Assembly (NCBI GenBank): GCA_013215285.1
Contig: JABSRD010000006.1
Location: forward strand, 1 to 64,000
DNA: 64,000 nucleotides
Source: Candidatus Nitrosopumilus sp.
GTDB taxonomy: Archaea > Thermoproteota > Nitrososphaeria > Nitrososphaerales > Nitrosopumilaceae
Direction: 5' to 3'
Shown here piece after piece: positions 1 through 9,220 of this stretch (positions within the stretch are counted from its first letter, which is position 1; each line of letters opens with the position of its first letter). The translations under genes and the position numbers were made by a program. The notes under the pieces were generated by a model. That model did not search any database. It worked only from the letters and a program-made list of their open reading frames with translations, and was not told where the DNA came from.

Positions 1-419
1 ATTCTATGAATTAGTCCCGGGAATTGTTCTGGTTCATACATACTTCGAGGTAATGTTCTTGCAGCTTTTTCAAGATGGACCTTTCCTCCAAGATTAATTG
101 ATGCTACCATATTTTGAACTGTAATTATTGCATCTTTTTTTACTTTGACTTTTCCCTTTCTTAGTTTTTGAACAACTGTGTTTACAGCTTTGATTGCCAA
201 TTCTTCCGATTTAGCCCCCGTACATACCATCTTTCCTGTTCTAAAAATCAAACATGCAGTTTTAGGAGTTTTTAATCTAAAAACCAACCCTGGGAATTGT
301 TCAGGATGATATTCTGTATCTGGAAATTTTTCTGTAATTTCAATTAAATCAAGTTTTTGGTCCACTGATGCAGATGCAACTACGTTTACAACGCTAACGA
401 TAGGTTTTGTTTGAGGCAT
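1..419 (-). CDS. tbp: TATA-box binding protein (TBP), C-terminal part outside window
   Basis: Translation of the minus strand from the ATG at 417-419 begins MPQTKPIVSVVNVVASASVD and carries the two halves of a TBP saddle repeat: EYHPEQFPGLVFRL in the first half and, in the second, SMYEPEQFPGLIHR at the window edge. TBP binds the TATA box and recruits TFB and RNA polymerase. The first repeat and part of the second are visible; the last third is cut off by the window start. Identification is from sequence recall of archaeal TBP and is secure. Several paralogues are usual in this group, so which TBP this is cannot be told. Confidence 0.93.
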   Translation of the reverse strand, partial: MPQTKPIVSVVNVVASASVDQKLDLIEITEKFPDTEYHPEQFPGLVFRLKTPKTACLIFRTGKMVCTGAKSEELAIKAVNTVVQKLRKGKVKVKKDAIITVQNMVASINLGGKVHLEKAARTLPRSMYEPEQFPGLIHR

Positions 420-484
420 AACGAGCGAGTTAAATGACCACTTTATATATGCTAGTCATATTTTTTCATAAAATTTGAGTTATT

Positions 485-939
485 CTAATGATGTCCAATC
501 CATTGGTATCTGTATTCTTCATTAATTATATCTGAGATTATTTCTTTGTTTTTGATTTTTATTTTAGGGAAATTTATCTCAAAAAAACCTAGTTGACCTT
601 TGTATGGAATTGGAACTCTTAGCGCTTTTGCATTTTTTAACAAAAATCCAAAAGTTTTACCTTGAAAGTTTTTTGATGAAAAATGTAATTTTTGATCTAT
701 CTTAATTTCTTTTATAGAATTATATTTTTTTACTTCATAAATTTCTGCTTTTCCAATAATTGCACCTGTAACTAATTTTCTCTTTATTTTTAATCTCTTA
801 TAATCATCTGTTCTAATTTTGATTGGGGCATGAACCAAAAACTCACCACGAAAATTTGTATTCCAATTTCTTAACTCAATTTTTTTTTACCTAAAATTAT
901 TAAATCAGCAAATGGTTGAAAAATGGATAGACATTTCAA
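485..939 (-). pseudogene. ASCH/PUA-like domain protein, frameshifted in a nine-A tract
   Basis: The continuous frame 485-838 encodes RGEFLVHAPIKI and, near the end, FGFLLKNAKALRVPIPYKGQ, typical of ASCH domains, which have a PUA-like RNA-binding fold. The family's N-terminus (QPFADLII-GKK-IELRNW) is split. A TTG start at 937-939 opens a frame reading MKCLSIFQPFADLIILGKK, and the second frame resumes with IELRNWNTNFRGEF. The two meet in a run of nine A on the minus strand (880-888); seven or ten A would restore one frame. The start lies four bases after the stop of the PLP enzyme gene, so the two probably share a transcript. It may be a true pseudogene, a slippage-controlled gene or a homopolymer error. 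Confidence 0.7.
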
Positions 940-943
940 AACA

Positions 944-2485
944 TCATTCAGTAGCTGCTTTTATAAATTCCCCTGGGTTTTTACCAACCCCTTCAGGCAA
1001 ATTTGTTATTCCACCATTCAAGCTTTCAGTTACTATGCCTTTGCTTGCAAGAACTTGAGCAGTCATTAATGATGTATTTCCGGCCATACAAATTAGTAAT
1101 GATTTACCTTTAGAGCCATCTAGTTCTTTACTAAGCTCTTCTGGAATTTGCTGTGTTGATAATAATTGATTGATAGTGCTTGCTTTGGTGATTGTAATTT
1201 TCTCTTTATCCACTCCTAAAGATTTGGCAATCATTTCAATTCCTGCTTCTTTTGGCGTATATTGAGGGTGGACCCAAATTATTTTATCATAATCTTGAAC
1301 ACTAGATACTGCCTCATCCAAAGAAACCTGAATACGTTGATTCTTTGACATTGCCTCTAGATTTTTCCTATATTTTTCTATACCGTCAGCAACTATAACT
1401 ATGAATTTTCCTTTATCGCCATCACTTACCATTTCTAATACTTTGTACAATGCAAGTGCTGTACTTTCACCAATATTGTGACCCTTATCTACAAAGAATT
1501 TGAACAAATGTTTTGCTTGTTCAAAATCAACCTCATGTTGAGCGGCATATGCATCTGGATTATACAACTTTAATCCATCTGCTTTAGCTTTTGTCCTGAT
1601 TCCTGCAACGTCTTGACCTGCAGGTGGAAATACTACATGTATTGACTTTTTGCCATATTTTTCATCCATGTATTTACTTAATCCGCCAGATGTACCACCA
1701 GTTCCAAAAGAACACAATATTCTATAGTCTTCTAATGAATCTTCATTTTCATGTAATTGCTGATCAATTTCTACAGCTGTAATTGTTCTATGAGCATCAA
1801 TGTTTAATTCATTATCGTATTGTTCTGGACAAAAACATCCATAAATTTTTGAAAGTAGTTTTGCTAAATTAATTATATCTTCTGCAGCTAGTAACTCTTC
1901 GATTTCAGAAATTGTATTATCATAAATTGTAGGATCAAAACCTAATTCTGTTAGTTGAGAACGAATGTTACCTGCAGTTGCTTTTGTCTTTAATGCATCA
2001 GCATCACTGTCTTTCATTCCCGGAGCAGGACAAATATCCATATCTAAATCAATTATTCGAATATTTTCATTCCTTAATTCTTTAAAGACCCCTTCTTGCA
2101 ATTTTCTTGAAACAAGCGAAATTACAGTTAATCCAAGTTTTGACATTTGTCCAAGTGCAATTCCAAAATTCCCTGATGTTGCTTCAATTATTGTTTGATC
2201 ACTTTTCAGTTTTCCTGTTTTAATTGCATCATGTATAATGTGAATGGCAGGTCTGATTTTGATTGAACCTGATACTAATTCTCCATCAAATTTTCCATAA
2301 ACTTTCAAATCTAAATCTGAAATATCCAATTTGTAAATATTTTTTGCACATTCTTTAAAATCATTAGTAAGATCAATTAGCGGTGTTGCGTTAACCACTT
2401 TACCTTCTTCTAAATGTGGAATTTTACTCCAAATCTCTTGTTCAAATTTTTCAAGTAAAGGTTTATCAAAACTATTTTCTGACAT
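944..2485 (-). CDS. PLP-dependent cysteine synthase-like enzyme fused to a rhodanese domain
   Basis: 513 residues. The N-terminal about 370 residues are a fold-type II PLP enzyme of the cysteine synthase/cystathionine beta-synthase group: SGSIKIRPA holds the PLP-binding lysine, EATSGNFGIALG is the substrate loop, and GTGGTSGGL is the phosphate-binding loop. An insertion rich in acidic residues (about 150-230) is unusual. The last about 130 residues look like a rhodanese domain (KIIWVHPQYTPKEAG; CMAGNTSLMTAQVLASKG), with a cysteine in the expected active-site position. The fusion suggests linked cysteine synthesis or desulfuration and sulfur transfer. Exact substrate is not deducible. It is followed closely by the ASCH gene. 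Confidence 0.82.
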   Translation of the reverse strand: MSENSFDKPLLEKFEQEIWSKIPHLEEGKVVNATPLIDLTNDFKECAKNIYKLDISDLDLKVYGKFDGELVSGSIKIRPAIHIIHDAIKTGKLKSDQTIIEATSGNFGIALGQMSKLGLTVISLVSRKLQEGVFKELRNENIRIIDLDMDICPAPGMKDSDADALKTKATAGNIRSQLTELGFDPTIYDNTISEIEELLAAEDIINLAKLLSKIYGCFCPEQYDNELNIDAHRTITAVEIDQQLHENEDSLEDYRILCSFGTGGTSGGLSKYMDEKYGKKSIHVVFPPAGQDVAGIRTKAKADGLKLYNPDAYAAQHEVDFEQAKHLFKFFVDKGHNIGESTALALYKVLEMVSDGDKGKFIVIVADGIEKYRKNLEAMSKNQRIQVSLDEAVSSVQDYDKIIWVHPQYTPKEAGIEMIAKSLGVDKEKITITKASTINQLLSTQQIPEELSKELDGSKGKSLLICMAGNTSLMTAQVLASKGIVTESLNGGITNLPEGVGKNPGEFIKAATE

Positions 2486-2568
2486 ATTTTTTCTTCAGGT
2501 ATAGTCAATTTTTTGCTCATATAAAATATCTGATATATTCTAAGAATTATTTTCTTGATTTTTAATGT

Positions 2569-4131
2569 TCATACATCCAAAATTCTGATTACTTTACTTG
2601 GAATATCCCTTAGTTTGCTTACAGCCATTGTTTTTTCATATCCTAAATGTTTAAGATTATTTGCAATAGTGGTTGCTCTTACTGTATTTGGACCCAGACC
2701 CAAAGCCACCATATTGATGCCTAGGCCTTTGAGTGATTTTGTCATTTTTCTTACAGCATCAGGATCTGATGGCTCACCATCTGTTAATGTCAAAAAAATA
2801 TCTGGTCTTTTTGATTGTAATACTGGAAACATTTTATCATATACCTCTGCCAACGGAGTTGATCCATTAGCAACAATTTGTGCTAATCGTTTTGCAGTAA
2901 TATTATTCCATTTGACATTTTCTGGTTTTACAGACCAGCAAACTACTGATCTGTTTTGAGTACTAAATGCATATACTGCAAATTTCACTTTAAGATAAGC
3001 TAAAACTTCACAAAGTGCAAGAGTTGCTTTTTTGTATTCTTTAGAATCTGATGCAATACTTGATGAATGATCTAATAATATCACAATTTTAGTTTTGATT
3101 GATTTTTTTACATCCATAAAAAATGGTTCATTACCATCGATGTAATTTTCCTCATCAAATTCATCTCCTGATTTAAGATGTTGTTCTTTCCATCCTGATT
3201 TCCACTCTTTAAATTTCATCTTTAATCCGTTGATTAAACGCATATCATAGATTACTGTTTCATCAACATTTTTTGTAGATGGGATTTGAATTCCTATGGA
3301 TTCTGGTGTTAATCCTTTATTTTCAGTTTTTTTATTTTCATCTAGTAATACTTTGTATTCATCATAGATGTTGTCTCCTTCTAGCACAGCTTTAGAATCA
3401 ACTGAACCAAAATCACCTTCTTTGTTTTTAGAAATTATTTTTAGAATTTTTAATAGTTCTTCTTCCGTTAATGCCATTCCAGCTTTCATGAAAGGTAATG
3501 AAATTGGTATTGTGAGAAGAGAATCTATTTCTAAAATTTTAATTATTTCACTCACTTTTTTTTCAAGCCATTCAGTATCATGATTTTCAGTAATTGCTTT
3601 GTTAACAATTTTTTTTGCAAATATTACTGCTTTCTTTATTTTTTCAAAATAACTGGCTTGAATTTCTCCTTTAATTGCTCCAAACATGAAATATTGATAA
3701 AATGCCTCTACGATTCTTGCCTTTCCATAAACTGTATGAAGTTGAGGTCTTGCAACTAACATGTATGTATAATTAAAAATAATTTCATCATCCATTCCTT
3801 TCCAAATTTCCCTTCCTAGTTGTTCAATTCGCTGTGTTTCCATTGTGTTGAGTATGAACCCAAATGCATGATCATCACTAAGAATTTTTTTACAATATTT
3901 TATTCGCATTGCTTCATACCACAATGATGTTCTAAATTGTCGATATTTTTGAAAATCATTTCCAATTCTTTTTTCTAATGGAGTTATGATCACTTTATTT
4001 TCTTTTAATCTTGTTTTGGTTTCTGATTTATCTGAAATTTCAATAATTACATTTTCTTTTTCAGACCACCTTCTTACAAGAAATGTAGAAATTTCTACTA
4101 TTGATTCATTTTGAAGTTGAATTATTTGCAT
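2569..4131 (-). CDS. von Willebrand factor A (CoxE-like) domain protein
   Basis: 520 residues. The C-terminal third is a vWA domain with a complete MIDAS metal site: LLDHSSS near residue 350 (DxSxS) and LTDGEPSD later. The N-terminal region is helical and unassigned. Its ATG directly follows the stop of the MoxR-type ATPase gene, with no spacer. MoxR ATPase plus vWA protein is a well-known pair that remodels or inserts cofactors into metalloenzymes or chelatases. The client here is unknown. Confidence 0.8.
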   Translation of the reverse strand: MQIIQLQNESIVEISTFLVRRWSEKENVIIEISDKSETKTRLKENKVIITPLEKRIGNDFQKYRQFRTSLWYEAMRIKYCKKILSDDHAFGFILNTMETQRIEQLGREIWKGMDDEIIFNYTYMLVARPQLHTVYGKARIVEAFYQYFMFGAIKGEIQASYFEKIKKAVIFAKKIVNKAITENHDTEWLEKKVSEIIKILEIDSLLTIPISLPFMKAGMALTEEELLKILKIISKNKEGDFGSVDSKAVLEGDNIYDEYKVLLDENKKTENKGLTPESIGIQIPSTKNVDETVIYDMRLINGLKMKFKEWKSGWKEQHLKSGDEFDEENYIDGNEPFFMDVKKSIKTKIVILLDHSSSIASDSKEYKKATLALCEVLAYLKVKFAVYAFSTQNRSVVCWSVKPENVKWNNITAKRLAQIVANGSTPLAEVYDKMFPVLQSKRPDIFLTLTDGEPSDPDAVRKMTKSLKGLGINMVALGLGPNTVRATTIANNLKHLGYEKTMAVSKLRDIPSKVIRILDV

Positions 4132-4926
4132 TTAATTACCAAACATCGAAGTAATGATGTCATTTACTTTTTGATATTCTATATTTCCCCATTGTGTATA
4201 GACATTTCCAAAAATAAATTTTGCTGCTTCTTTTGAAGTTACTCCTTTATCCAACAATTTTCCAAATGCAATAGTTTCTCTTAAGCTGGGTGAATAAAAT
4301 AACTCTTCAACAGCAGCAGCTTGTCTTAAAATATTTGCTAGTTTGATTGCTTGAATAATTTCTGATTCATGTTCGCCTGAAACATATGTTTTTACAATTT
4401 TTAGTTCTATATCTTCTGGTGGATATTCTAATCTAATTCGTACTGGGAATCTACTTAGTATCTGTGGTGGAAGCTCTTTTGTTCCACTATGTGTTAATGG
4501 ATTTATTGTTGCAATAACAAACCAATCTTCTTTTGCTTTAACTACTTCTCCTGTTGATTCCTTTAACACAATTTGTCGTCTGTCATCTAATGCTTCATCA
4601 AGTCTAAGTAAAACATCTGCTTCAGCTGAATTAATCTCATCTAGATATAGCATATCTCCTGCTCTCATTGATTTTGTTATGATTCCTTCATCAAAACTGA
4701 CAGTTCCATCTGTTAGGGTTTTTGTACCAATTAGATGACTCTCTCTAGTTCTTAGGCTGAAATTAATTGATTTTAAATTAACATTCTTATTTTTTGCAAA
4801 ATCTCTTACTAAAGATGTCTTTCCAATTCCTTTTGGTCCTATAATGAGCACAAAAAGACCTGCTTCATACGCCTTTTCCAGAATTTGATTTGAATTATTC
4901 CAATCTAGATATTGTATTTCTTCCAA
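4132..4926 (-). CDS. MoxR-family AAA+ ATPase
   Basis: 264 residues. Walker A GPKGIGKTS at about 30-38, Walker B MLYLDEIN at about 93-100, sensor region FVIATINPLTHSG, and an arginine-finger-like SRFPVRI segment. These identify a MoxR/CbbQ-type chaperone ATPase. It lies immediately upstream of the vWA gene in the same transcript, the standard arrangement for these partner proteins. Role inferred as a chaperone for an unidentified complex. Confidence 0.85.
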   Translation of the reverse strand: MEEIQYLDWNNSNQILEKAYEAGLFVLIIGPKGIGKTSLVRDFAKNKNVNLKSINFSLRTRESHLIGTKTLTDGTVSFDEGIITKSMRAGDMLYLDEINSAEADVLLRLDEALDDRRQIVLKESTGEVVKAKEDWFVIATINPLTHSGTKELPPQILSRFPVRIRLEYPPEDIELKIVKTYVSGEHESEIIQAIKLANILRQAAAVEELFYSPSLRETIAFGKLLDKGVTSKEAAKFIFGNVYTQWGNIEYQKVNDIITSMFGN

Positions 4927-4966
4927 AGTATATTTTCATTAATTTAAACAATATTTAATATTAGAT

Positions 4967-6424
4967 CTAATTTCCAAATGCTTGTACTTTTGTAATTGCT
5001 TCACCAAATCTCTGATGTAATGTTTTATTCCATTGTTCAAAACCTGATGGATCTTTTGGATAATTGTAGTAATGTTCAACTAACCATTGGTTTTGCTCTG
5101 ATGTATATTTTAGAGCCTTTGCAACTGTCTGATTCATTGCACCTCTGATTATCATACCAATCTTTCCTAATCCCGAAAAGTCAGGATGTTCTCCTTTACT
5201 AATTGATTCAACATCAAGATTTCCCAAAAAGTGTTTCATTCCATAACTAATTTGTTCATTAGTCATTTGTTGTACTAATCCTCTAAAAAGTTCAAGACCT
5301 GCAGTTTTGTATCCATATTCTTTGATAAAGTCAAGATTGTATTGCCATAGACTTGTTTCTGAAACATCATTTCCTTCTATTGCTTTAACTACATTATTTC
5401 CAATAATCGTTCCTGCAATTAACGCTGGTCCTATTCCACCTGCATCAATTGCTTTTGGCATCCATGCCGAATCTCCAACTAACATGTATCCTCCAGATAC
5501 CATACAATCATTTTGTCTTCTAACTGAAACTTGGAAAACTCCTGAATTATTGTTTATATCTTCTGGGTCTTCTGATAGTCTTGGATTTTTGATTGTTTTG
5601 TTTCTTTCAAGATATTCTTTCATTAATGATGCTACATTGTCTTTCTTCCCCAATCTTTTGTTTCTTTTATCCAAAAATGATTTTTCAATTCCTAAACCGA
5701 TGTTAACTTTGTTATCTGCTTTTGGAAAAACCCATCCATATCCACCAGGTGCAATATCTTGATCTAAATGAATTATACAATAATCAGTATCAAACTCTGT
5801 AAGATCTTTTTCTCCTTGATCAAAATACATAATGTATCTACCTGTAGATTCCAAATCTTTTCTATCGATTCTTTTTTCTACTTTAGTAGAGTTTTGAAGT
5901 CCATTTCTGAGCGTAGATGTAACTCCAGTTGCATCAACTACAATTTTTGATGTTTTCTTAAATGGCTGTTTTGTTTTGTTGTCAATTCCTTGAACTCCAA
6001 CTACTATCTGACCATCATAAATTAGACCTGTAAGATTAATCTCATATTCAAACTCAATTCCCATTTTTTTACATCTTTCATTTTGAATTTCAGGTAATTT
6101 TTGTCGATTTAACATGTAACCATCACCATCAAAAGGAATTGAAGTTTCTTTATCTGGTGAGAATGCCATTACACCTTTTACATCATGTTCAATTTCTGGT
6201 TTAGTCCATTGAACTTTAATTCGTTCTGACATGAAATCTACTGCCTCTTTGGAACATGCATCTCCACATACCCAACCTGCCAATGATTTTCTTCCTGGGA
6301 GTAATTCTGAATTTCTATCAACAACCAAAATCTTTAGGTTTTGATTTGAATAATGAGAAATAGATTGTGCTGTAACTGTACCTGCTAGACCTCCACCTGC
6401 AATTATAACATCATAATCTGCCAC
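4967..6424 (-). CDS. Geranylgeranyl reductase family flavoprotein
   Basis: 485 residues. N-terminal dinucleotide-binding loop VIIAGGGLAGTV, the GYGWVFPKADNKVNIGLGI block typical of geranylgeranyl reductases, and the C-terminal FAD-contacting segment VGDSAWMPKAIDAGGIGPAL. Members saturate the isoprenoid chains of archaeal membrane lipids using reduced FAD. The length is somewhat above the usual 400-450. It starts at ATG 6422-6424 and is separated from neighbours by short AT-rich gaps, so it probably has its own promoter. Confidence 0.85.
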   Translation of the reverse strand: MADYDVIIAGGGLAGTVTAQSISHYSNQNLKILVVDRNSELLPGRKSLAGWVCGDACSKEAVDFMSERIKVQWTKPEIEHDVKGVMAFSPDKETSIPFDGDGYMLNRQKLPEIQNERCKKMGIEFEYEINLTGLIYDGQIVVGVQGIDNKTKQPFKKTSKIVVDATGVTSTLRNGLQNSTKVEKRIDRKDLESTGRYIMYFDQGEKDLTEFDTDYCIIHLDQDIAPGGYGWVFPKADNKVNIGLGIEKSFLDKRNKRLGKKDNVASLMKEYLERNKTIKNPRLSEDPEDINNNSGVFQVSVRRQNDCMVSGGYMLVGDSAWMPKAIDAGGIGPALIAGTIIGNNVVKAIEGNDVSETSLWQYNLDFIKEYGYKTAGLELFRGLVQQMTNEQISYGMKHFLGNLDVESISKGEHPDFSGLGKIGMIIRGAMNQTVAKALKYTSEQNQWLVEHYYNYPKDPSGFEQWNKTLHQRFGEAITKVQAFGN

Positions 6425-6511
6425 GATAATGAGAATTCTGTATCCGTATTTAAAATAATACTTGATACCATGTATGGATTCTATTCAAAATTATTGATCG
6501 ATTTAAAAATA

Positions 6512-6579
6512 GGGTCGGTTCGTCGCGGCGTCTTCAAGGCTTTCGCTCAGACTGGAGCGGCTGCTATTTCCTCATTCCC
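6512..6579 (-). ncRNA. Candidate box C/D-like guide RNA
   Basis: A 68-base GC-rich island in an AT-rich gap. Read on the minus strand it opens with GGG, then ATGAGGA (close to box C), and has CTGA (box D-like) about 20 bases on, TTGAAGA (C-prime-like), and finally CCGA next to CCC that can pair with the opening GGG. The length fits an archaeal C/D sRNA. The box matches are imperfect and no target was assigned. A structured RNA of another kind is possible. Confidence 0.4.
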
Positions 6580-6608
6580 AAATTGCATTCTTCTAATTCT
6601 TATTTAAT

Positions 6609-7034
6609 CTAGTTGACAATTTGAAAAATTTCTGTAAATGATTTGATAGTATCTTTTTTGTTATATATTGGAGTGTGAATTTTTATTTTTATTGTATCTT
6701 TTTCACTAATTATGATATTTCCTTTGATTAGTTCTTGTTTATCTAATCTCATATGGAATTTAGAATCTGTTGTTCTTTCTTCAATCTCTGCAATTAATTT
6801 ATTGATTTGTTCAGATGATAATAACTCAAGAAGTTTTTTCATGAAATTTTGAGCCTGTTTTTTTATGATTTTTGCATTTAACATAATTATTGGATTTTCA
6901 AAATGTCCTAAAATTTCCTCAATTGTAAAATCATCTTCTTTCAGATTCAGCAATTCAAAAGATTGGAATATTTTTGAAATATCTTCCGTTGCATGAACAA
7001 TCACACCAATCGTAACTTCTATCTTGTCAATCAT
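6609..7034 (-). CDS. RNA-binding protein of the archaeal COG1325/exosome-linked family
   Basis: 141 residues with the pattern NPIIMLNAKIIKKQAQNFMK seen in the small archaeal RNA-binding family PF01877, described as exosome-associated. The N-terminal half is a compact alpha/beta unit (IEVTIGVIVHATED). It lies just after the eS1 ribosomal protein gene and probably shares its transcript, as expected for an RNA-metabolism protein. Assignment by pattern memory only. Confidence 0.65.
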   Translation of the reverse strand: MIDKIEVTIGVIVHATEDISKIFQSFELLNLKEDDFTIEEILGHFENPIIMLNAKIIKKQAQNFMKKLLELLSSEQINKLIAEIEERTTDSKFHMRLDKQELIKGNIIISEKDTIKIKIHTPIYNKKDTIKSFTEIFQIVN

Positions 7035-7060
7035 AATTGTAAAAGAATTACTTTAGATGT

Positions 7061-7672
7061 TTATGCTTCAAGTAATATTGTTTCTTCATTTGCAGTTCTG
7101 ATAAGTTTTACTTTCTCAAGACCAACATGTCTTACTCTGATAACCTTTTTGAATGCTGCCATTATGTCAGAATTAATTTTACTATAACATGTAGCTTGAA
7201 CAAATTGATCAATTGTCATATTTGGAATTGTTTTGTTAAGAACATCTTGTGCAAGTAATCTGAGTGCATGCTGTCTAGATGTGTTTAATTGTCTATGGGT
7301 TAGAGCAATCATTTTAATTCTAAAGATGTACCCATCTTTTGTTTTGACATCAATGCTGAAGCTGATTTTTGATGAACCTCGTCTAACTAAACTACGCAAA
7401 AATTCTTTTGAATATTCATATCGCTTGAAAATTGTTGTTGCTTTATCCCCATCTACTTTATCAATTTGGAAATAGATTTTGTATTGATGTTGTGAAGGAT
7501 CTCCTTTTAGAATGTCATAAAGTGTAACTTCTAAAACTCTACCTTTTGCATTTTCATCATCTGTAATTGGAACATATGCAAGTGGGACATTGTTAAATGA
7601 ATCTGGTGCATGAACTGTAACCCAACGTTTTTCTCGCCACTTGTCTTTTATTCGACCTTTTCTACGTGCCAA
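7061..7672 (-). CDS. rps3ae: 30S ribosomal protein eS1 (S3Ae)
   Basis: 203 residues starting MARRKGRIKDKWREKRWVTV, with the conserved RKTVSL-like region here as RRGSSKISFSIDVKTKDGY and LTHRQLNTSRQHALR. Length and sequence match archaeal eS1, a component of the small-subunit platform near the mRNA exit. It sits between serS and the COG1325 RNA-binding gene. Confidence 0.92.
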   Translation of the reverse strand: MARRKGRIKDKWREKRWVTVHAPDSFNNVPLAYVPITDDENAKGRVLEVTLYDILKGDPSQHQYKIYFQIDKVDGDKATTIFKRYEYSKEFLRSLVRRGSSKISFSIDVKTKDGYIFRIKMIALTHRQLNTSRQHALRLLAQDVLNKTIPNMTIDQFVQATCYSKINSDIMAAFKKVIRVRHVGLEKVKLIRTANEETILLEA

Positions 7673-7712
7673 TTCTTATCGACCTTTAAATCCAAAATAT
7701 AAGGGTATGTTA

Positions 7713-8978
7713 CTAGATCTCTTTCTGATTTCCCATGTAACTCTGTAAAACCTGTGGAATTCTAATGTGTCCATCTTTTGTTTGAAAATTCTCCATTATG
7801 GAGACTAAAATTCTAGTTGTGGCAACAAGAGTACTATTTAGAGTGTGAACATATTGTGTATCCTCATTTGTTTTATCTCTAAATCTGATCTTCAACCTTC
7901 TTGCTTGATAATCTAAACAATTTGAACATGAAACAATTTCTCTATATGCATTTTGTCCTGCCATCCATGCTTCAATATCGTATGTTTTTGCTGAAATTTT
8001 CCCCATATCTCCAGTTGATAGTAACATTACTCTGTGTGGAATTTCTAATTTTTGATAAAATTCTTCAACAACTGTTAACATCTTTTCATGCTCTTTCCAT
8101 GAATCCTCTGGTCTTGAAAATACAAACTGTTCAATTTTATCAAACTGATGTACTCTAAAAATTCCTTTTTGATCTCGTCCATGTGCACCTGCCTCCTTTC
8201 TAAAACAAGGACTAATTCCAGCATATTTTATGGGTAGATCTTTCCCTTCCATGATCTCTTTTGAGTGCATTGCTGCCATGGCATGTTCTGATGTTCCAAT
8301 CATGTAGAGATCTTCATCTTCAATCTTGTAGATTACTTCTTCAAAATCATCTGCAATTACTGCACCCTCCATTGATTCGCGATTAATCATGTATGGTGGT
8401 TGAATGAGTGAATATTCTTTTTTTGCAAGAAAATCCAATGCATAATGAATTAGTGATTGATTTAATCTTACTAGATCGTTTTTTAGATAATAAAATCTGG
8501 ATCCCGCAACCTTGGCAGCTCTTTCTAAGTCGACTAAGTCTAACTTTTCTGAAATATCTATGTGATCATTTATTTTAAAATCAAATTTTGGAATTTCACC
8601 CCATTTCCTTATTACTTTATTCGCACTTTCATCTATTCCAATTGGAACTGAGTCATGAATAAGATTTGGAATTGTTAGCGCCAATCTTGAATATTTATTT
8701 TCAATACTTTCTTGTTCTGATTCAATTTTTGTAAGTTCAACTGATAGATTTTTCATCTCTGTTAAAATTGATGTTGCATCTTCTCCTGCTTTCTTTTTTC
8801 TAGAAATCTCTAAGGCCACTTGATTTTTCTTTTTTCGTAATTCATCAGTTTTGATAATAAATTCACGTCTTTTTTGATCAAATTCTATTAATGCGTCTAA
8901 ATCAAAATCTACATTTCTTGCTTTGAGCATATCTCTGATTACCTGAGATTTTTCTTTGATTAATTTAGGATCTAACAT
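7713..8978 (-). CDS. serS: Seryl-tRNA synthetase
   Basis: 421 residues, normal length. The N-terminal about 110 residues form the long coiled-coil arm that clasps the tRNA-Ser variable arm (RRREF..KTDELRKKKNQVALE). Class II motifs follow: motif 2 as FRKEAGAHGRDQKGIFRVHQ and motif 3 near LNSTLVATTRILVSIME, plus the TSEHAM serine-binding segment. The start overlaps the stop of pcc1 by one base. Confidence 0.95.
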   Translation of the reverse strand: MLDPKLIKEKSQVIRDMLKARNVDFDLDALIEFDQKRREFIIKTDELRKKKNQVALEISRKKKAGEDATSILTEMKNLSVELTKIESEQESIENKYSRLALTIPNLIHDSVPIGIDESANKVIRKWGEIPKFDFKINDHIDISEKLDLVDLERAAKVAGSRFYYLKNDLVRLNQSLIHYALDFLAKKEYSLIQPPYMINRESMEGAVIADDFEEVIYKIEDEDLYMIGTSEHAMAAMHSKEIMEGKDLPIKYAGISPCFRKEAGAHGRDQKGIFRVHQFDKIEQFVFSRPEDSWKEHEKMLTVVEEFYQKLEIPHRVMLLSTGDMGKISAKTYDIEAWMAGQNAYREIVSCSNCLDYQARRLKIRFRDKTNEDTQYVHTLNSTLVATTRILVSIMENFQTKDGHIRIPQVLQSYMGNQKEI

Positions 8979-9220
8979 TATTCAATCACCTTTAATGCTA
9001 CTTGGATATGTTCCATGACTTCATCAATGGTTCCAATCAACTGTTTCATATTCTTTTTACTTTCAAAATTAAAAACTAGTTTGTTATCAACATTTTCAAC
9101 ATAAAGGCTCAATCCTTCTGGAAAATTTACATTATCTGGTTCTAGTGCTTTTCTGACAGTATCTGCCTTTTCTTTTGTTATGTTATTGAGAACTACTTGT
9201 ACTTGACACGTTAACGACAT
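8978..9220 (-). CDS. pcc1: KEOPS subunit Pcc1-like protein
   Basis: 80 residues with the small alpha/beta pattern of Pcc1 (KADTVRKALEPDN near residue 20 and LVFNFESKKNMKQLIGTIDE). Pcc1 dimerises the KEOPS complex that makes the t6A base of tRNAs. Its start overlaps the end of the DHH gene by 38 bases and its end touches serS, so the genes uS15, DHH, pcc1 and serS form one transcript. Confidence 0.72.
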   Translation of the reverse strand: MSLTCQVQVVLNNITKEKADTVRKALEPDNVNFPEGLSLYVENVDNKLVFNFESKKNMKQLIGTIDEVMEHIQVALKVIE

